Part shown: positions 19,693 through 23,848 of the stretch, piece after piece
Layout of the letters: every line of letters begins with the position of its first letter
Numbering within the stretch: position 1 is the first letter of the stretch
Source: a virus
Length of the DNA stretch: 23,848 nucleotides
IMG/VR virus record: IMGVR_UViG_3300040801_001470
Location: 1 to 23,848 of that record
Direction: 5' to 3' (one strand)
Notes under the pieces: generated by a model
The model's input: only the letters and a program-made list of their open reading frames with translations
Databases searched by the model: none
What the model was told of the DNA's origin: nothing
Program-made: the position numbers and the translations under genes

Positions 19693-20841
19693 ATGGCCGA
19701 AACTGACTGCAATGCAGATACTCAGGCTAATGCCCTGTTTACCTCTCTCACTTCGGATGTGACTCCCCCACCGACAATCGATATGTCTGGTTTCACATTC
19801 ACAAAAGATGAAAATTCTGCACTTTATGGTGAGATCAGTACCGTTGATCTAGCAGATCTGACAACTGTCGATCTGGAAGGAACCGGTGTCTTTGACAAAC
19901 TGATGAAGGCAATGGATCTTCACATTGAACGTGAGTTCCACAATTCTCGTATTACCGGTGATCAATATGCTGAGGTTTATACCCAGGTGGCCACGGCCGT
20001 TCTTGGGCAAGCAACACAGTTTGCACTGACTGCTCCTCAGGCGAAGTGGGCCGGGATCCAAGCACAGATGCAAGCCCGTATTGCTGAGATCCAAGCGATC
20101 CAGGCTCAGGTCGATCTCGAACGTGCAAAAGTTGATGCCCAGAAGTCCATCTATGAAATGCAGAACGCTGGCGCCGCATATGCTTTGACAAAGATGCAGA
20201 TTGCAAACGCTGATGCTTCCTATTGCCTTACCCTGGCTCAAGGTAAATCAGAGTCCTACAAGGCAACTTACCTTCTGCCTCGTGAGCATGAAACAATGCA
20301 GTATAATCTGCACAAAATCTTGCCGGCTGAATATGAAGCCAAGCGTGTCACTGCCGATCGTATTCTTCCAGCTGAAGCAGCTGTGAAAGAGTTTGAGAAC
20401 CGTGAACTGCAGCCTATCGAAAAAGGTATTCAGAGTTTCCAACTCGAGCAAGTGTTGCCTCTGCAGCAAGCAACTGCACAGTTCAACTTTGACAACATGC
20501 TTCCTGTGATGTTGGGCAAAGAGTTGCACATTTTGAACGTCCAACAACCGGCACAGACTGCTTTGATCAAAGAACAGCAGGAAGTGGCACGGTCACAGAC
20601 AATGGACACTCGTCTTGATGGTCTGACGACTATCACTGGCTCCGTCGGTAAGCAGAAGGATCTGTACACGCAGCAGATCGACAGCTTCGTCAAGGACAGC
20701 AAACAGAAAGCTGCCAAGATGTATCTGGATGGTTGGATTACCCAGAAGACTCTGGATGAAAACCTGGCTGCTCCAACAGAACTTCAGAACACCGGTGTTA
20801 ACGCTGTACTCGCAGCTCTGAGAGCAGAGAATGGCCTGTAA
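19693..20841 (+). CDS. N4 gp54-like internal or ejection protein with 15-residue repeats
   Basis: 382 residues. The region 85-190 is Ala/Gln-rich helix (AVLGQATQFALTAPQ, IAEIQAIQAQVDLERAKVD). Residues 194-298 are seven consecutive 15-residue units, each beginning with a hydrophobic or Gln residue, then Leu/Gln-Pro (LLP, ILP, ILP, LQP, VLP, MLP, QQP). A helical C-terminus ends LAALRAENGL. AGAGGA precedes the ATG. In N4, gp54 is a virion protein needed for the packaged RNA polymerase to enter the cell; that role is suggested here by gene order, size and helical build. Confidence 0.65.
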   Translation: MAETDCNADTQANALFTSLTSDVTPPPTIDMSGFTFTKDENSALYGEISTVDLADLTTVDLEGTGVFDKLMKAMDLHIEREFHNSRITGDQYAEVYTQVATAVLGQATQFALTAPQAKWAGIQAQMQARIAEIQAIQAQVDLERAKVDAQKSIYEMQNAGAAYALTKMQIANADASYCLTLAQGKSESYKATYLLPREHETMQYNLHKILPAEYEAKRVTADRILPAEAAVKEFENRELQPIEKGIQSFQLEQVLPLQQATAQFNFDNMLPVMLGKELHILNVQQPAQTALIKEQQEVARSQTMDTRLDGLTTITGSVGKQKDLYTQQIDSFVKDSKQKAAKMYLDGWITQKTLDENLAAPTELQNTGVNAVLAALRAENGL

Positions 20842-20853
20842 GGAGGTTACCTT

Positions 20854-23547
20854 ATGGGAACTGAGATCTTTGTAGCATCCTCGATCTATAACTTGGCCGG
20901 GGATGCCATCAACCGCCCAAATTTCTTGAAGTCATCGTTGTTCAGTGCAGTCATGAACCCATACGACACGTATTTGGGTGAGACAGTTGTGAACAACTAT
21001 CTGACTGGGCCCGGGATCATGCAAAGATCCTTTTTCAACTGGGCTGTGAGAAATGATGTTGCCGGGCTGCCAACACTGAATGTGACAACATCAAGTGAGC
21101 TCAGTCTTGCAGGTGTTGAGCCGTTTTTGCCAAATGACAATATTCCAGCTGGCAAGGTTTCTGTCATCCGTCGGGGAGAGATTCTCTCCGGAGATTTTCT
21201 GCCTTTTGTAGAAAAACTTGTGATGGATAACCACCCAGCTGAGGTTGGGACAAACTGGTCCGCAGATTTCAATGAGTCGACGAATGAGTTCATCATCCAG
21301 TTTGTTGGTGGAGCAACTTCGGTTTATCCCGCGGGGATCTACGATTTCAATAAAGAGTACATCGCCATCTGGTATTACCAAGTGGCGCCGGCAGAAGTGC
21401 AGCCTCTGATTACTGGAGCAACAACAATTGCGTCCGAGACTCCTCATCCAGATCAGGGTACATTCTCAATGGTGACTCCTGTAAATGGCGCCACTGTGAC
21501 GTATAATTTGTCGAGAGACGTGCGTGTCACGAAGAGCTATGACAACGGGGATCCTGACATCGTCACAGACTCCGTCGAGCCCTCAACTGTGGACTTCACC
21601 ACGGTACAGAGAGATGGAACCAAAACGACCTATAAAGGTGGTGATGGGGTAACCCCGGAGACCACAACAAAGAATCATTGGCTTTATCAGACCGAGTACA
21701 AACAAGTGGTGGATGACCCTGTGGGAACGACCACAGTGACGACTTCCATCACCGGGGGTGTGACTGAGACAATCACCACATGGAACCGTGGTGACGTTCT
21801 TTTGGATGCCTGGGACTTCAGAGAAGACACTCAGGATACGATCGAAGACAAGATCCTCGAGCCTCTCACCATTTGGTTCTATGAAGTCGGGAGTGGTAAC
21901 GCGACTCTTGATGCTCTGGTAGAAGACACCAGCCCTGTTACTGCGCCGGCATATTACCCGTTCTTGCCAGTGAGGTTGAACAACGTCTCGATTGAGGCGC
22001 CACAATACAGTGTGGCCACAGGTAATGGACTTTTTGAAGAGAGCCGGAAGGCATACAAAAAAGCTGTCAAAGGAAAGCTTGGTGAGCTGGTTCTGGAAGT
22101 AGAAGCAAACCCTGATATTGGAGACATCGATTATGCCTTCATCCAATGGGCTGTAGCTGCAAACGCAGTCGATCAATCAGCACAACGTTACATCTATGAA
22201 TATTTCCGAAGCTTCATTCCAATGCAGCCGGCCGGGCCCTCACCAATTGCTGGTTTTGAGGCAGAGATTACGAGTTATGAGGCGGCCGTGGCCGCTTATG
22301 ACCAGTGGATCCTTGATCAGGCCAATGCTGCAAGTGGGGGGTATGGAACAGCAAAACCAGCTGCTCCAACTCTTGGGTCGAGCTTGGCCACTACGACAAC
22401 CAGATTGCGTGCTGATCATCCGAGTCTCGGAGGATTTGACATGCGTATCAGTTGGAATCACATGGAAGAAGAATTCAATGTGCCCACTGTATCGACACGG
22501 CCAATTGGAGACGTGTGGTCTGAGGTTGGTGGTGAAGTTCAATGGACCGAACTGTCTGGTATTGCTCTTGCTTTGGCTCAAAACAAAAACGTGAAAGAGT
22601 GTTTTTACTACAAACAGACTGGCCCTTTTCAGTGCAGCAGAATTCGTATCTGGGGGATGAAACACCAAAACTACATCTACCGCGGGAAGAAAGTCACAAC
22701 TCAGCTTCATGATGCAATCGTAGCAGGGGAAGAGTCCCCATTTTTAGTTCCGATGCATGCGCCCACAGTGAAAGCACTGGGGGTGAAAGACTTCACCCAG
22801 TTGTCGATGCAGAACACATTCATCGTCTTCAATTCCTATGAAGTTGTGAAGAAGAAATGGTATGAAACATTCCTTGGGATGCTTCTCATTGTGATTGCGA
22901 TCGTAGTTATCTCTGTGTTGATCAACCCAGCTTTTGCAGCAAATGCGAGTGGGTTTCTCGGAACCAATGCAGCAGTGGGTGCTGGATTAGGTCTATCAGG
23001 AACAGCAGCTATCGTTGCTGGAGCTGTGGCCAATGCCATTGCAGCAATTGTGATTTCAGCAGCAATTTCAGAGATTGCCGTAGATGTGTTTGGTGAAACT
23101 TGGGGGCCGATCATTGCTGCAATAGCAACGATTGCTATGGGTGGTTTCAACATCCAGGATGGTTTCCAATTCAACATGACGACGTTCATGACTCCTCAGA
23201 ATATTCTCAGAATGGCATCTGCTTTGGCCAATGGATACAATGGTTTTGTCATGAAAGAGATCCAGGACATTCAGGCAGAGATGGAAGAAAATCAATCTGC
23301 GTATGACCGGGCCATCAAAGAACACTATAATCTGATGCGTGAGCAGGGTCTTATAAATGATTTGATGTTTGACCAGATGACCCTTACAGATAGTGTTCAA
23401 GGCAATGGTTCCTCTGGCAGCTACGTCCCTGAGACGCTGGATGGGTTTATCAACCGAACAACTATGTTGGGAACCGACATTGCAGACACCACATTGTCGA
23501 TGGTGAACGACTATCCCGCACTTCAAAGAACTCTACCGAAAGGATAA
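20854..23547 (+). CDS. Large virion protein with membrane segments, probable ejection protein
   Basis: 897 residues, with GGAGG seven bases before the ATG. The N-terminal two thirds are beta-rich and tail-protein-like (FVASSIYNLAGDAINRPNFL at the start, FYEVGSGNATLDALV and FDMRISWNHMEEEFNVP later). Near 670-765 come three hydrophobic segments: one strong helix (LGMLLIVIAIVVISVLI), then Gly/Ala-rich segments (IVAGAVANAIAAIVISAAI, IIAAIATIAMGGF). The C-terminus is a charged helix. The position fits the N4 gp52-gp53 region ahead of the virion RNA polymerase. A protein that inserts into the host membrane during DNA and polymerase delivery is likely but inferred. Confidence 0.65.
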   Translation: MGTEIFVASSIYNLAGDAINRPNFLKSSLFSAVMNPYDTYLGETVVNNYLTGPGIMQRSFFNWAVRNDVAGLPTLNVTTSSELSLAGVEPFLPNDNIPAGKVSVIRRGEILSGDFLPFVEKLVMDNHPAEVGTNWSADFNESTNEFIIQFVGGATSVYPAGIYDFNKEYIAIWYYQVAPAEVQPLITGATTIASETPHPDQGTFSMVTPVNGATVTYNLSRDVRVTKSYDNGDPDIVTDSVEPSTVDFTTVQRDGTKTTYKGGDGVTPETTTKNHWLYQTEYKQVVDDPVGTTTVTTSITGGVTETITTWNRGDVLLDAWDFREDTQDTIEDKILEPLTIWFYEVGSGNATLDALVEDTSPVTAPAYYPFLPVRLNNVSIEAPQYSVATGNGLFEESRKAYKKAVKGKLGELVLEVEANPDIGDIDYAFIQWAVAANAVDQSAQRYIYEYFRSFIPMQPAGPSPIAGFEAEITSYEAAVAAYDQWILDQANAASGGYGTAKPAAPTLGSSLATTTTRLRADHPSLGGFDMRISWNHMEEEFNVPTVSTRPIGDVWSEVGGEVQWTELSGIALALAQNKNVKECFYYKQTGPFQCSRIRIWGMKHQNYIYRGKKVTTQLHDAIVAGEESPFLVPMHAPTVKALGVKDFTQLSMQNTFIVFNSYEVVKKKWYETFLGMLLIVIAIVVISVLINPAFAANASGFLGTNAAVGAGLGLSGTAAIVAGAVANAIAAIVISAAISEIAVDVFGETWGPIIAAIATIAMGGFNIQDGFQFNMTTFMTPQNILRMASALANGYNGFVMKEIQDIQAEMEENQSAYDRAIKEHYNLMREQGLINDLMFDQMTLTDSVQGNGSSGSYVPETLDGFINRTTMLGTDIADTTLSMVNDYPALQRTLPKG

Positions 23548-23551
23548 AACT

Positions 23552-23848
23552 ATGGCCGGACCAAATGATCCACTTATGCAGAATGCTGTGGGAGCACAAA
23601 CCAACCCGCAATTTGCAGTGAACAATATCACAGGCTCAATGTACAACACTGGAACCGGTGAAATGCAAGCACCTGGTTTCTTCCAACAAGGCGGCATGGC
23701 TCAAATGGGTCTTGGCGCTATTTCTACGTTGGGCGGCCTGTGGAACAGTTTCCAGCAGTCCAAGATTGCAAAGAAATCTTTGCAGCTGCAAACAAAGGCT
23801 TTTGAAACCAACCTGAAAAACCAGACACAAACATACAACACGGAACTG
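23552..23848 (+). CDS. Virion-associated protein, C-terminus beyond the right edge
   Basis: ATG at 23552 has AAAGGA eight bases upstream. 99 codons are visible, starting MAGPNDPLMQNAVGAQTN. The first 45 residues are Asn/Gln/Gly-rich, then a Gly-rich amphipathic segment (GAISTLGGLWNSFQQS) and a polar helix begins (KIAKKSLQLQTKAFETNLKN). Gln-rich helical proteins of this type lie next to the virion RNA polymerase gene in N4-like phages. It probably belongs to the internal-protein set. Confidence 0.75.
   Translation, partial: MAGPNDPLMQNAVGAQTNPQFAVNNITGSMYNTGTGEMQAPGFFQQGGMAQMGLGAISTLGGLWNSFQQSKIAKKSLQLQTKAFETNLKNQTQTYNTEL

Noticed and set aside
1-23848. CRISPR arrays, insertion sequences, integrase or other lysogeny genes
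   Set aside because: No spaced direct-repeat array, no transposase or integrase motifs and no repressor-like gene seen in the window.

Overview
The window looks like part of the genome of a lytic N4-like podovirus (family Schitoviridae). The case rests on a major capsid protein of the N4-gp56 family, a portal of N4-gp59 size, a two-domain large terminase, and a late gene order that matches N4 read from gp69 towards gp50. In that order come small terminase, large terminase, gp67-like protein, lysis genes, portal, two small head proteins including an acidic scaffold-like protein, major capsid, gp55-like and gp54-like proteins, a large membrane-segment protein, and a truncated gene at the right edge. 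The N4 virion RNA polymerase gene (gp50) would be expected just beyond the right edge. The host cannot be named from sequence. A consensus-like sigma-70 promoter and CCA-encoding tRNAs fit a proteobacterium.

Layout. Positions 1-2950 hold an early-type region on the minus strand: small, closely packed, mostly unrecognised genes, many with overlapping stop and start codons. It is cut into units by terminators. Three units are headed by short hairpins with the geometry of N4 virion-RNA-polymerase promoters. Positions 2950-3584 are gene-poor and hairpin-rich, and may contain the physical genome end. Two small minus-strand genes follow. From 4080 a plus-strand tRNA operon (Met, Tyr, Trp, two Ser) starts from a near-consensus promoter, and is followed by a Gly-rich orphan gene and a terminator. 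A convergent minus-strand tRNA cluster (Pro, Asn, Ile, Phe, Gln plus two degenerate tRNA-like elements) fills 5603-6260. Three minus-strand genes at 6502-8321 encode beta-rich, probably surface-exposed virion proteins.

From 8398 to the right edge all genes are on the plus strand and form the late operon: packaging (8398-10705), adaptor-like protein, a lysis cassette (putative holin, an unknown membrane-anchored protein, a modular amidase endolysin, and an overlapping spanin pair), portal, scaffold-like protein, capsid followed by a terminator, and then proteins in the positions of the N4 internal or ejection proteins.

In the inferred scheme, a packaged polymerase transcribes the left-hand units from hairpin promoters, host RNA polymerase transcribes the tRNAs, and the right-hand operon builds the virion and lyses the cell. 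Family names were recognised by eye from motifs and gene order. No database search was run.
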